A DNA stretch of 64,000 bases, taken from NCBI GenBank assembly GCA_025174535.1, contig JALBUN010000001.1:2356001-2420000 (forward strand), read 5' to 3'. This document shows positions 16,859-27,020 of the stretch, piece after piece. Position numbers and translations under genes: made by a program. The notes beneath the pieces are model-generated. The model was not told where the DNA came from, did not search any database, and was given only the letters and a program-made list of their open reading frames with translations. How positions within the stretch are numbered: the first letter of the stretch is position 1; every line of letters starts with the position of its first letter. The DNA comes from Cantharellus purpuraceus. Taxonomy: Eukaryota; Basidiomycota; Agaricomycetes; Cantharellales; Hydnaceae.

Positions 16859-17422
16859 ACGCTTGTTCGGAATCATGTCAGTATACAATATTCTGATGTA
16901 TATGAGATATACATCAGAATTTCAATGATACATAAAGCCAGGGAGTTACAATTTGGATATCTTAAAAGATTTCGGATGTGTGAAATTTTCATAAATATAA
17001 ACATATATTCTATATTTTAATAAACTTTTAAAGATAAGACATTTGGTTGAGATGAACATAATTATTTACATGGATATAATAGGAATGTATGTATTAATAT
17101 AATTGGTATTATATAGGGTATTTAGATATACAAATACCAGGTGGGGATTAAAGATAGTTCAAATTATGTTATAAGTATTGTATAAGAAAGAATCAATGAT
17201 ATTTGGATGTTCCTTCAAGAGAGTTGCCACCACTAAATCAGGAAAAAAAGAATTATTTTTGAGAATTATGCCAAAATATCAAAATATGTTTTAATCTAGT
17301 ATATTGTGTAAAATTTGAGAATCATGTTGAAATATGAAAATAAGTTTGAATTGAAGTGTATTGTATAAAATTTGAGGAAAATAGGTTGTACATACGTATT
17401 TGTTGTATTTCTGAATAAGCGT
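16859..17422 (+). repeat. Right terminal direct repeat (564 bp)
   Basis: Near-identical to 3843-4407, with the same hairpin at 16890-16920 and the same ends. Bases just inside (cctag) resemble those just inside the left repeat (cttag) but are not the outer duplication catag. Confidence 0.95.
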
Positions 17423-17720
17423 CATAGGAACCTGGACATCCATCCCCATCGGACTCAGACATACTCATGTAAGGCCGTCAGCCTCGGAGACCCATCACCA
17501 GGGTAATTATTATTAGATTTCAAATATGTATTCAAGTTGCCTGAACTGGGGACTTCATTCCCCCAGTTCGAATATCAAATCACACCTAGTTCCTAAGTCT
17601 GATCCTAACCATCTAAGTTGTACTCTGTCTCTGAAATCTCTGACACTGGTATTAGTGAGGGCGCAGCACATAAGCTGAAGCCAAGTCTGTTCTGACCCCC
17701 ATGATGTACCCCAATTCCCG
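17423..17720 (+). repeat. Target repeat X, right part
   Basis: It starts with the second catag (17423-17427) and continues gaacctggacatcc, matching 23318-23600 through ctgaagccaagtctg. It runs into the gypsy pol relic. Together with 3680-3842 it reconstitutes the repeat seen uninterrupted at 23210-23630. Confidence 0.85.
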
Positions 17721-19233
17721 CTCCAACTCCAACCCAACCTCCAACCCAACCTCCAACCCAACCTCTGACCCCCAATCAGACCTAGTGTGCAACACTAAGC
17801 ATGTTGCTGCATACCTTAGTGGCTCTAAATTATCCAATTGGGCTCCTAATTCTCTTTTGAAATTAAAGAGATACATGTCACATCCAGCAGGATGTGCTTT
17901 CTTGGGATCTAATGCTACTATGACTCAAGTATGGCTTAATGAATATGGGAAAAATCAACAAACCTTAGTTGCAGACTCAGGTTTGGATATTACACTCATA
18001 TCCCAGAATGCACTGCTAAGACAAACCTTCCTAAAGTCAAGATGGGTCATAAGGTCAACCTGAGACAGGTTATAGGCACGTCTAAAATCTCAGGCTTTGT
18101 CACTCTACCCATAATCTTTGATACAGATTCTGGCCCAGTCCAGATTGAAGGAAGCCTATGTGGTTAAAGAAATGACTACACCAGTTATCCTGGGAAATGA
18201 CTTTGCAGATCAATATTTGATCTCTATTGTGAGAGAAGGTGCAGAAAGCTACCTTTCATTTGGAACATCAGGACATAGGACCAAAATCCAAAATTCAGTG
18301 GGAACCTCTTTACAAGATGAGAATGGGCATTCATTCAAAATTAGGACATTGCCTAATCTCCCTTCTCTCCTTGAAAAGTTCAAGGCTCACAGACATCTTA
18401 AGAAAGCAAGGAAACAAACTAGAGTGCAGATAGCAGATTCAAGTGTGCATGCTCTGGAAACTGTTATGATTCCATCTGAAAGTGCTGCTACAGTGCCAGT
18501 AGCAGTTTGCTTCCCTGGAAATTCCAATGAAGTTTACATAGAAAAAGTCTTACACTCCAATAGAGGTGTAGAAGATTTCTATGGAATTCCAGATGCAGTT
18601 ATTACACATGTTGACAACAACCCCAGTTTTATGTGAATAACTTTTCAAAGAGCCCTGTTACTATTCATCAAGGGCAGCTACTTGGACTTGCTAGGAACCC
18701 TAACTCATGGTTAGACAGGCCTTCCAAATTGAATTCAGACCAGTTGACTCTACTTAATCATTCAAACCTGATCAAAGCAGTAGCTCAACAAATTTCTGAG
18801 ACTAAACCTGGATTCTCTCCAGAGGTGGGCAGTCTCTCAGAAGATAGTTCAATAGAAGGTGGATCTAAAACACAAGAACTTCCTGCAGAAGACATATCCA
18901 AGTCTAGACTTCTGCAAGAAGTTGACTTTGCACCTGACCTTAGTCCAGCACAGCTTCTTGCCTTGCAGAACATAGTCAAGAAGCATCAAATTGCATTTGG
19001 CTACATGGAAGGTTAGGAAATTATGATGCAAAGGTGGAAATACAATCATGACCAAAAGTCAAAAAAGTTTCTCTTCCTCCATACAATGCCTCACCTGCAA
19101 AACAGGAAGTCATTGACAAGCAGATGGATGTGTGGCTTGAATTGGAAGTCATTGAACCATCCAAAAGCCCATGGGGATTTCCCATGCTTATTGTCTATAG
19201 AAATGGCAAGGCTCAGATGTGCATTGACTATAG
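17701..19233 (+). pseudogene. Gypsy protease / reverse-transcriptase relic
   Basis: Successive ORFs (17701-18063, 18118-18636, 18633-19016) hold an aspartic protease active site (LVADSGLDITLIS) and flap region (PVILGNDFADQYL), a linker ending DLSPAQLLALQNIVKKHQ, and then, across frameshifts, the start of reverse transcriptase (EVIEPSKSPWG, then MCIDYR near 19220). The relic breaks off there, cut by the inverted terminal-repeat copy at 19234. Several stops and shifts make it dead. An Asn-Ser-Pro-Thr repeat (NPTS) marks its 5' end. Confidence 0.85.
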
Positions 19234-19560
19234 ACACTTGTTCAGAAATACATCAAATATGTATATACAACCTATTTTCCTCAAATTTTACACAATATAC
19301 TAGATTAAAACATATTTTGATATTTTGGCATAATTCTCAAAAATAATTCTTTTTTCCCCATTTACTGGTGACAACTCTGTTGAGGGAAATCCAAATATCA
19401 TTAATTCTTTCTTATACAATACTTGTAACATAATTTGAACTATCTTTAATCCCCACCTGGTATTCGTATATCTAAATATCCTATATAATACCAATTATAT
19501 TAATACATGCATTCCTACTATATCCATGTAAATAATTATGTTCATCTCAACCAAATATCT
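19234..19560 (-). repeat. Inverted, truncated copy of the 565-bp terminal repeat
   Basis: It begins acacttgttcagaaatac, the inverted counterpart of the ttctgaataagcgt end, and matches the reverse complement of about 330 bp of the terminal repeat before stopping near 19560. It is roughly 90% alike. It is inserted after ctatag in a gypsy reverse-transcriptase sequence, again next to a tag triplet, so the repeat can occur alone. Confidence 0.85.
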
Positions 19561-19609
19561 AGCTAGGAACGATATTAAAATCACTCCAAGAGAACTCTGA
19601 GCAATGCAA

Positions 19610-20630
19610 GTCACATCACCAAAGATCAGATTCTCAACAAGAATTTGAATCTGGAGAGTCTGGACCTCCCTGGGGTGAGAGGGTCCAACCAAATGATTGG
19701 TTAGACAGAGGAAATGAAATTCCCCCAATGGAGGGAATTAGAGACCCAGTAATCCCGGTGAGGCAAGGATTACTGATCCAGGTTGAAGAGGAAACTCCTC
19801 AATCTATGGCAAAGGAGCTCAATCAAGAGATTGAGCTATGGAAACAACAAGAAGTTGAGGCTTCTCATAAACATAGATTAACCCTCAAATGGAAGGCTAA
19901 ACATGCAGAGCAGGAGCTCAGCCAGCTGTTTAGAGAGCAGCGGCCCCAGCAAGAGCTCAATGTGGCTGTCGATTTAAATTGACAGTTGCAACATGTTCTG
20001 AACAGTTATCAGTGCGTATGAGTGGTGTGCCTCTCAGGAGACACCCGCCATGAGCAATGAGATACCCAATGGATACCTCAAGAAGATGTTCCCCATAATA
20101 GGGAACAATCAGCGCCATTGACCCTAGAAGGTCAAGGCATACTGGATCAATTGGACACAATTGATCCTATCGATGGCATTACTCACATGGTGTGAGTAGC
20201 CATAGTTGATAACAGAGACACAGACCCAGAGAAGTCTGTACTTGCCAAGGCAGGCATTAAAGTATTGCCTCCTGAGCAATATGCAGGAGGCACAGATCTT
20301 GAAGAGTTTGAGATCTTTGTAGCAGGTATGCTATGATGGCTGAAGATAAACAATCTCCTAGGGCCATCAAGTACAAAGTTTCAGCTATTGTACTTAGGCA
20401 CTCACCTTAAAGGCGAGGCCCAGGAATGGTTCTACAGGAATGTAGAACACTACAACAGGGCAGTCCAAGACTGGACCCTGGAAACTGCAATCCTTGGATT
20501 GCAGCGTAGATTCCTACACACCCTGATGCATCACCAATGGGGTAATCCCAGAATTGGTGACCCAGGAGTTCCAGAATGGTATGCAGCCATCGTCACCAAG
20601 ACCTAGGAAACGGTGGAGTTCATGTTCTGT
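19610..20630 (+). pseudogene. Gypsy gag relic
   Basis: An ORF at 19728-19982 gives a charged coiled-coil (ELNQEIELWKQQEVE) and, after stops, 20388-20606 gives the retrotransposon gag core (LGTHLKGEAQEWFYRNV, then DWTLETAILGLQRRFLH). The order (gag after a pol relic) shows that it belongs to a different copy from 17701-19233. Stops at 19980 and beyond and frame changes make it nonfunctional. No LTR was found next to it. Confidence 0.75.
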
Positions 20631-20699
20631 CATGTGAGTGAAATTGCTGGTGCCAAGGTCACCATTGGTGTCAAAGGATGGTAAGGTGGCCAGATAGTT

Positions 20700-22470
20700 T
20701 GGGGTCATTTTTCTAAATCTCCTATGTAAATTCCAGGTGGTGGTGGTGGTAGTGGCGGTAAAGGTGGTGGCAGTGGGAGTAAAGGTGGCAGCAGTGGAAG
20801 TAAGGGTGGCGGCAGCAACACTGGAAAAGGCAGCGGACCATCCGGAGGCTCATCTTCAGTTTCTGCAAGATCAGCCTCAGGCTCAACATTAACCGCTAGA
20901 TTGTATGGGAGCGGTTCAACAAAGATCCAAACTATACCTTCTGGCCAGCTGTTCTCTGGTCGTTCACCTGGAGGAGGAATGAGAAGTGGTGTTTTTGGAT
21001 CCAGATTTGTCAGATTCTTCCACTTCTTCCAAGTGCTGCACACTGAACCCTGATGTTCACAAGATGGGAGTGGCTACCCTGGCACAAGTACACCAGGGAT
21101 AGCTGGTCGCGATTTCCCGTTCGGTTTCTGGCCTGTAACGTTCAGTGCAGCAGCAGGCTATGATGTGAATGAACGATATCAATCAGATGGGGTGAGTAAT
21201 TTAGTTGAATTGCGATTCTTTCATCTCAAAAACATAATTCTATTCATAGTACAGAGATCCAACCAACTCCTCCCATCTGCAGGGCAAATCATTGCTATGT
21301 TGTTTGACAAAATGCTTGGTATACACATGGAGGATGCCATGGATGTCATCAGTGGAAGCAAGGATAGCAAAAGCTTTCCTGAATCACTTCATGTTGGCTG
21401 GATAGTGGGTTGAGCAAAGAATGACTGGGTGGGATGGGGATGAGCACACACATTGCCTCCCTTCAACTCCTTGATTAGCTGTTCCAGGGTTGCCTTCTTG
21501 TCGATGGTGGCTTGAGTGGTGGCATCAACTTGAAAAAGGCTACTGCCACAAACAACGTGGGCAGTTAATTTGATGGCTTCGTGAACGGTTTTGCACAAGG
21601 CATCTGGGTTGGTGAGATTGTCAATTTCTGTGTATAAGGATTAGCGGTGTGGGTTGTGAAAGGGGTCTACATACCATTCCACAGGGTGTTTAAACGGTGG
21701 CACCAGCCCTGCCACTTGTCCTGCCACCTCTTCCCCCATATGTGGGCTCAGCACCATGCAAGGGATAGGATGGAGTTGGCGAGCAGCCTATAGACAGGGG
21801 TGGCAAACAATGCGGTCTGGCCAAGTTCAACTGTGGCTTCAGAACCAAAGAGGACATGGGCTATGCAACCAGCTAGGGGAGCCTGAACTGCATTGAGGCC
21901 ACCCCCCTGATACAGTGAGGTGAGAAGAGAGGAATGAGAATAAATAAAGAAGAAACTCACCAGACCTTGAAGTTGTATCCTGGTTGGATGATAACTGCTC
22001 TTGCTGATCACCAAGGACCAATTCAGACAACTTCATCATGACGGTGAACTTAGTCCACCACATCCAAAAAAAGCAGCGACTGGGGTATTCATCAGTTTTC
22101 TGCATGGTTGTGAAGGTATAAAGATCAGTGTGAGACCAATTGAGGCATTTTTGATAGAAGAGGCGGATGGCTTTGGACTTTTCACAGGTTTCAGGAGTTT
22201 GGCATCGTTGTTGGGCGAGAACCCGTGTCAAGGATAATAGTCCCCTACACGTTGGGTTGCCTGGTCACGCCAGAAGGTGTTTTCCCAGAGGTTGGGCAAA
22301 AGCAGGACTCGGATGTAGACAGGGATGCTGGGCATGACTTGGTGGTAAGAATGGGAAGAGTGGGAGGCAAAGGGAGCTAGTTGTCTGGGGCGAGAGGACC
22401 TTGAAAGACTTGGCTGTGCAACATGCAATAGATACAGATTGAGATTGATTCCCTGCGCCCACATCTGTTA
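20700..22470 (-). pseudogene. Unresolved minus-strand coding remnants with intron-like gaps
   Basis: Reading leftward, ORF pieces at 22228-22464, 21839-22231, 21748-22014, 21389-21598 and 20705-21043 are separated by plausible short introns, for example gtgagt...tatcag at about 21918-21971 and gtatgt...acacag at about 21620-21672. The last piece has a long Pro/Leu-rich run from a GGT-type repeat (20735-20830). No domain was recognised and no good start was found. It may be a decayed cellular gene or another transposon gene. Confidence 0.35.
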
Positions 22471-22570
22471 TGTGGGATTGAGGGTTTCAAGCGATTACAA
22501 TTCTCATCTCTATGGTGGCAGTGGAATACAAACTTGTTAGTTATGAATGATAGCAGATCTCAATTGGAAG

Positions 22571-22757
22571 AAAGGGGTAGAATATTCCAAGCCAATCACA
22601 GGTTCTGATCACTGCAATAACACTGATCAGGAGCTGAATAATGGTTCTGGAATGTTCTATCTAATAATAGAAGGAAACAGCTAGAATGTTATGGAAAGGG
22701 GTAGAATATTCCAAGGCAATCACCTGATCTGATCCCTGAATTAGGCACTGATCAGGC
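22571..22757 (+). repeat. Direct repeat, two ~60-bp copies 124 bp apart
   Basis: aaaggggtagaatattccaa, then cactgatcagg at the end, occurs at 22571-22631 and 22695-22757 with a diverged middle. The gtagaatattcca core also appears near 3237. It lies in a region without genes (22470-23190) that otherwise holds only repeat fragments. Confidence 0.75.
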
Positions 22758-22889
22758 AAAAAGAAGGGTATCCACCCTGTTTTCTGCACTGGTTTGGACA
22801 GCCATGGATAGCCACATCTCAGGTGATGATCTCCATGGAAAATAGTGCCCTGAGAGGCTGTGGTTGTCAAGTTAGAGAATATTTATTGA

Positions 22890-23185
22890 TCAGAGACATC
22901 TGAGCTTGAATTCAGGCCAAATGCCTGGTCCAAAGGTGGATAGCCTGCTGTGTGAAGGTTTGTGGGCGCCTATGGGTCCACAACTGTAGCACAGCAGAAA
23001 TAAATGATTCTGGGCCAAGTTCTGCATGGAATATTCCCAAAAAAAATATGGAAAAATAGAGAATATTTGAATAAGTCCATTCCAGGTACAAGCACCAAAT
23101 ATATGCTGATATTTAGGCATGGAAAAGCAAATTATAGCACATTGGTGCTGCATAAATAGGATTTGATAGGGAAAAGGTGGTTCCC
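22890..23185 (-). repeat. Dispersed repeat Z (inverted copy of 26335-26525)
   Basis: Its reverse complement shares atcagcatatat, then ttcaaatattct...ttttttcggga-like sequence, a ttccatgcagaa stretch, and ggaccca...cccacaaaccttcaca with 26335-26525. It is probably an LTR or untranslated region of a retroelement; a 105-codon ORF in it is not supported as a gene. Confidence 0.7.
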
Positions 23186-23191
23186 ATACAC

Positions 23192-23630
23192 AGATCTCCA
23201 CACACATGAAATCTATACTCTATTTGGAAACCATCACATCTCCATTTATCTGTCCGATTGTCACAATCAATCTTGCTCATCCACCTCCAGTTCTGATTGA
23301 TGCATGAGCATCACCATAGGAACCTGGACATCCATCCCTGTCAGACTCAGACATATTCACATAAGGCTATCGGCCTTGGAGACCCATCACCGGAGTAATT
23401 ATTATTAGATTTCAAATGTATTTAAGTTGCCCAACTGGGGACTTCATTCCCCAGTTTGAATATTGAATCACGCCTAGCTCCTAAGTCCGATCTGAACTGT
23501 TGAAGTTGTACTCCATCTCCAAAATCTTGGACACAGGTATTAGTGAGGGTGCAGCATATAAGCTGAAGCCAAGTCTGTTTCTGACCCCCACGATGCTCCC
23601 TGATTCCCACTCTGACTCTGACCCAATCTA
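23192..23630 (+). repeat. Target repeat X, uninterrupted copy (empty site)
   Basis: The same repeat as 3680-3842 plus 17423-17720, but with catcaccataggaacctgg intact at about 23312-23331. This confirms the ends and the catag duplication of the 13.6-kb block. It holds no intact gene. Confidence 0.85.
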
Positions 23631-23639
23631 CTTCACCAG

Positions 23640-24282
23640 GACACATTGAGGATGTATATCGAACCACTCTGACAGTCCAACTCCACCAGCACCTTTTCAT
23701 ATCAAACTTTTAAATAACGCCACAACTCCCTCTCTACCTCAGTCTCTAATTCTAGCCATCGATCGTCACTTGTGTTTCATCGCCATCGATCATTATCAGC
23801 CTTCAATTCACACCAATCCTTTCATCATCATTCACATGGCTTCCAATTCTATTCCTCTCTCCAACATCTCTTCTAATAATATGTCACACTGGTCTCTGGA
23901 CACAGTGGACTATCAAAAATACACCAAGCTCCATGGGCATGTTAAGCCACCTCCACATGTCAAAATACTTCCAAAACTCTTTCAACGTCCAAGATCCCCA
24001 CCATGTCTCTCTTATGCCATTGGCAATCCCATATTCTATCACAATCCCGTTGAACCATATACATTCCTCGGCATTTTGCCTCTACATTGTAACACGGATA
24101 GACGAGTCAAACGTGAGATAGAATTTCAGTCGCCATCGCTGACCTATCCTCCCACTTCAATCCAACTCAGGTTACATCATGTCAGGCAAAGGGACCAAAT
24201 ACCCTTGGAACGGGATACCATATGGAGACGGATCACTAAGACAATAAGGAGTATTTGTTGTGGATGCTGACTGAAGTCCTCA
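23640..24282 (+). mobile_element. 3' internal end of a second gypsy family
   Basis: This block precedes an LTR at 24283 and is repeated at 27720-28353. It contains the third-ORF homologue 23836-24270. No pol sequence of this copy is present upstream; the 5' side is truncated against repeat X. Confidence 0.75.
23836..24270 (+). CDS. Third-ORF homologue in the second gypsy family
   Basis: ATG at 23836 (cacatggct), about 144 residues. It shares with the ORF at 10006-10443 the W-S-L-D start, PPPHV, the Y-x-IGNPIF block followed at identical spacing by PYTFLG, and a C-terminal helix (IWRRITKTI). It ends a few bases before the LTR, as the other does. The frame is intact although the rest of the element is missing. 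It has no recognised domain, no signal peptide and no membrane helix; a Cys pair ends the protein. Confidence 0.65.
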   Translation: MASNSIPLSNISSNNMSHWSLDTVDYQKYTKLHGHVKPPPHVKILPKLFQRPRSPPCLSYAIGNPIFYHNPVEPYTFLGILPLHCNTDRRVKREIEFQSPSLTYPPTSIQLRLHHVRQRDQIPLERDTIWRRITKTIRSICCGC

Positions 24283-25057
24283 TGTGACTCAGGGTCAATT
24301 TACCTTTGGAGCCATAGGGAAGATGGTATTGGTGGATGTTTCTATTGTTCTTTTATATGACTCACCCCTGTTTCATCTTTTAATTCATTCATACATGACT
24401 TACTCATCCTTGTTCTATTTTTGGTTCTTTTTATTACTCATCACCCCCTATTCTTACAAAGATTACCCCTATCTGTCACTTCATTTCTCCATGATTTCCC
24501 CATTAGTAGTTCAACTTCACATGCTTTGTCAGCTGGCTTGATCAGCATTTCTTGCATCATATTGCATCATTTGCTCCTTATATTGTGTCATTGTGCCCTG
24601 GGGATTTGTATATAAAAGGGTGCTAGTTTTTGCCTTTGGAATCAATCAACAAGTTTTCAGCCAATGCTCTAAAGTCAAAGTCCACACTCTAAGTCTACGC
24701 TCTACACTCTACATCACAATCCATCAGCTCTACACTGAGGTAAAGCACCTTGGTTCAACAATCAGATTTCCCTCCGCCACCGAGAGGTCGCATCTCCTGA
24801 AACCAGCTTTCACGTACCTCCCAACTGGGCTCTCCATTGTCATCCAGTTACAGAGCACGATCAGCCATCAGGACCGACCTTTTGCTCCCATCCTCATCCA
24901 ACCACAGAGCACTATTTCACTTTCCTGTTACTCAGTGCTACCTCTACCCCTCGACCTGATTGATCTTTGGAGTGCTGAACAACTGCGTTACACACCGTCT
25001 GTTTGCTAGGACCATTGTGCGCAGGCTTATAGGATCTATTCCATAAGCGAACCAACA
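24283..25057 (+). repeat. LTR of the second gypsy family (775 bp)
   Basis: It starts tgtgactcagggtcaattta and ends aagcgaaccaaca. A TATA region (tttgtatataaaaggg) is near 24604-24619. Related copies are at 28354-29116 and, truncated, at 11962-12507. The LTR cuts into the C-terminal part of the KDZ transposase pseudogene at 25058. ORFs within it are not genes. Confidence 0.9.
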
Positions 25058-25812
25058 CCATTCAACAACACAGATGAGTTGTTGACTTTTCAGGTATGCA
25101 GCTGCTTCTTGATACTCCAGATGTTGATGAGACCATTGCTCCTCAATCCCCAGGCGATTCTCAAGGTCTTCAGTTACATTGATGGCCAGTTCAAGCTTGT
25201 TCAAGCAGCTACGTCTCTCAGCCTCCCGTGAATTTACCCTAGCTTGTTCTTCCAAGGTCACAGTACCAGTGGGTGCCAGAGTAGCAGGAGTATACCCAAG
25301 CCATGATACCGTTGACAATTTACTCCACCATGCACTTCATCGGTGATCAGATCAGAAGATTATATGCTCAGAAACAACTCACTTGGCCATTTCAAGCCTC
25401 TCTAATGCTTCAACATATGCTATCCTCATGACATCCGTCTCGGGTTCCTTAACCATATCAGCTAGATACTGAGCTTCCTCATGGCACCATGCGTCAAAGG
25501 TATCCTTCCCAAAACCCCATGTGATACAGAATTGCTCAACCTCAAAGGTGTATTTGCAAATTATATTAAGGGCTTGTTTATAATTGTTGTAAAGAAAATT
25601 ACCTGCAGTGTCGTCAGCAGAACCCCAGACACAGTCATGAAAAACTTACTAAGCTCTAGATATTTGTCTTCATCCCATTGCTTGAAAATTGGAGATAATG
25701 GAAGTAGGATGCATGCTGAATAAGGCAGGCAACAGTGTTAGATGCTGAAAATAGCCATTCACAGGTTTCAAGGTCTTCCAGGCCAAAACCAACTAGATAC
25801 ATGGGGTGCCAG
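25058..25812 (-). pseudogene. KDZ transposase, C-terminal part
   Basis: Minus-strand reading continues from the other side of the 25818-29277 insertion: NWHPMYLVGFGLEDLE then FSASNTVACLIQHASYFHYLQF (about 25690-25825), and further on a helical segment with LNKLELAINVTEDLE and RLGIEEQWSHQH (about 25100-25320). These are the conserved central and C-terminal blocks of Kyakuja-Dileera-Zisupton transposases. The frame is broken by stops and probable introns, and the end is removed by the LTR at 25057. Confidence 0.85.
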
Positions 25813-25817
25813 TTGAG
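25813..25817 (+). repeat. Target-site duplication ttgag (left)
   Basis: ttgag precedes tgttacatcc and recurs at 29278-29282 after cccttaaca. Protein continuity across the two sides (CQL on one, NWHPM on the other) supports the call. Confidence 0.85.
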
Positions 25818-26334
25818 TGTTACATCCTGTAACACCAAGTCCGATCTCCAGATCTCCATCTCCATCTCCCACTCCATCCCCTCTTACTCCACCTCCGTCA
25901 ACTCCACCTCCATTAACCCCGAACTCCATTATTGTTTCCCTTATAAGTCATTTCTACTTATGGGTTACAACAATTATATTGCTTAGTGTCAGTTCGGACT
26001 TGAGTCTGAACTCCAAACTCCTTTCCATGTTGTATTCCATATCCATCTTATTGTTCTATCGTTTTAGTCTTATCATTCAATTCTCTATATACTTATATGG
26101 ACTACTTCTTGTATGTTACAGTAGTTCATATATCGACTAAGATTTGCCTCATCATCTTCTTGGTTGCTAGCTTCTTGACAAGTACCTTCTTGACAAGTCG
26201 AACTTGGGATCCTTGATCCAACTCCGTACCTCCAACTCCAAAATATTGGACCAACGATCCAAGGGGGCTGTATGGGAACTGGTTTTCCCTTAAAACATCT
26301 TGTTTAAAGTCCCGAAACTGTACAATTTCGCTTC

Positions 26335-26525
26335 ATGGCCTTAAAATATCAGCATATATCTGCTGCTTTCTCTTGATTCAGGGCCATTCAAATATTCTAT
26401 TTTTTCATATTTTTTCGGGAATTTTCCATGCAGAAATGAGTCTACAAACTTATTGTTCTGCTGGGCGAAGTTTTGGGACCCACATGGACCCACAAACCTT
26501 CACAGATGTCAGCAGCCCCAAGGTC
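26335..26525 (+). repeat. Dispersed repeat Z
   Basis: It matches the reverse complement of 22890-23185 (atcagcatatat..., ttccatgcagaa, ggacccacaaaccttcacag). No gene is seen in it. Confidence 0.7.
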
Positions 26526-26745
26526 AGCTGGAGTCACCCGGACAACTGACTCATTTTCGATCACATGACTCATTTCAATCTCTGACTCAATCTGGTCACC
26601 ACTGCCAGTAAATGCTCAATATCTTCGCAACCACTGCACCTCCTGACTCCATTTTCAGTGGAGAGTTCAATAGAAGCTGTGCATACCCATAGCTGTGCTG
26701 ATCAGCCCAGGAAACGAAGTATTGACCAAGTTATTTGAGTAATGG

Positions 26746-26860
26746 TGACTCATGCTATGACTCCTTCCATGACTCATACCATGACTCCTGTGATTACTCA
26801 TACTATGACTCCTGCTCTGAGTCACACTATGACTCCATCCATGACTCATGCCATGAGTCA
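26746..26860 (+). promoter_or_regulatory. Ten TGA(C/G)TC-type motifs at exact 12-bp spacing
   Basis: Heptamers start at 26746, 26758, 26770, 26782, 26794, 26806, 26818, 26830, 26842 and 26854: TGACTCA, TGACTCC or TGAGTCA, with one TTACTCA. Three more TGACTCA occur at about 26547, 26566 and 26583. TGACTCA is the classical Gcn4/AP-1 bZIP site. The array lies about 130-250 bp before a TATA box (caatataaaagg, about 26990), so it looks like an LTR enhancer. ORFs through it are by-products. Confidence 0.7.
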
Positions 26861-26909
26861 GAGCAAATCCAAGCAGCTCATTGGCTAGGAAACTTCCACC
26901 CCCTTCTCA

Positions 26910-27020
26910 CATATTCCACTAGCTTCCAGTAGTTTCCATCTATTAATAGGTAGAAGTTTCCAGTAGTATTAGTCAGCTCCTGTAAATACAATATAAAAGG
27001 AGCCCATTCTGCCTCTAAAT
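26910..27020 (+). promoter_or_regulatory. LTR promoter region with TATA box
   Basis: It contains cctgtaaatacaatataaaagga and cattctgcctct and is related to 3190-3310. The TATA-like aatataaaagg lies at about 26989-26999. The DNA from 27020 to 27720 has no recognised gene and is probably the rest of this LTR plus leader. Confidence 0.6.

Larger units (their letters stand above)
3843..17422 (+). mobile_element. 13.6-kb block with long terminal direct repeats and a DDE transposase
   Basis: The block is bounded by direct repeats of 565 bp (3843-4407) and 564 bp (16859-17422) and flanked by the 5-bp duplication catag. Each direct repeat itself begins acgcttgttcggaa and ends ttctgaataagcgt, so its ends are imperfect inverted repeats. 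AT-rich cargo between the repeats encodes a chromodomain-linked DDE transposase (14955-16223), a coiled-coil/Ser-Asp protein, a 216-residue minus-strand protein, a tail-anchored protein and small ORFs. A gypsy element (5213-10799) and an inverted-repeat element (11907-12689) are nested in it; without them it is about 7.2 kb. The ends do not start TG and end CA as LTR retrotransposons do, and the cargo has no reverse transcriptase of its own. I infer one DNA transposon with terminal direct repeats, or two short elements moving a captured segment. I know of no described family with exactly this layout. Confidence 0.65.

Noticed and set aside
3843..17422. Reading the 13.6-kb block as an LTR retrotransposon
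   Set aside because: The repeat ends are AC...GT with inverted termini, and the only reverse transcriptase inside belongs to a separately flanked gypsy insertion.
21918..22014. Intron-like GT-AG segments as proof of a functional gene
   Set aside because: The splice signals are plausible, but without a recognised domain, start or intact frame the region cannot be called a working gene.
26667..26932. His/Ser- and Ser/Asp/Tyr-rich ORFs on both strands
   Set aside because: They come from translation of the 12-bp TGACTC array.
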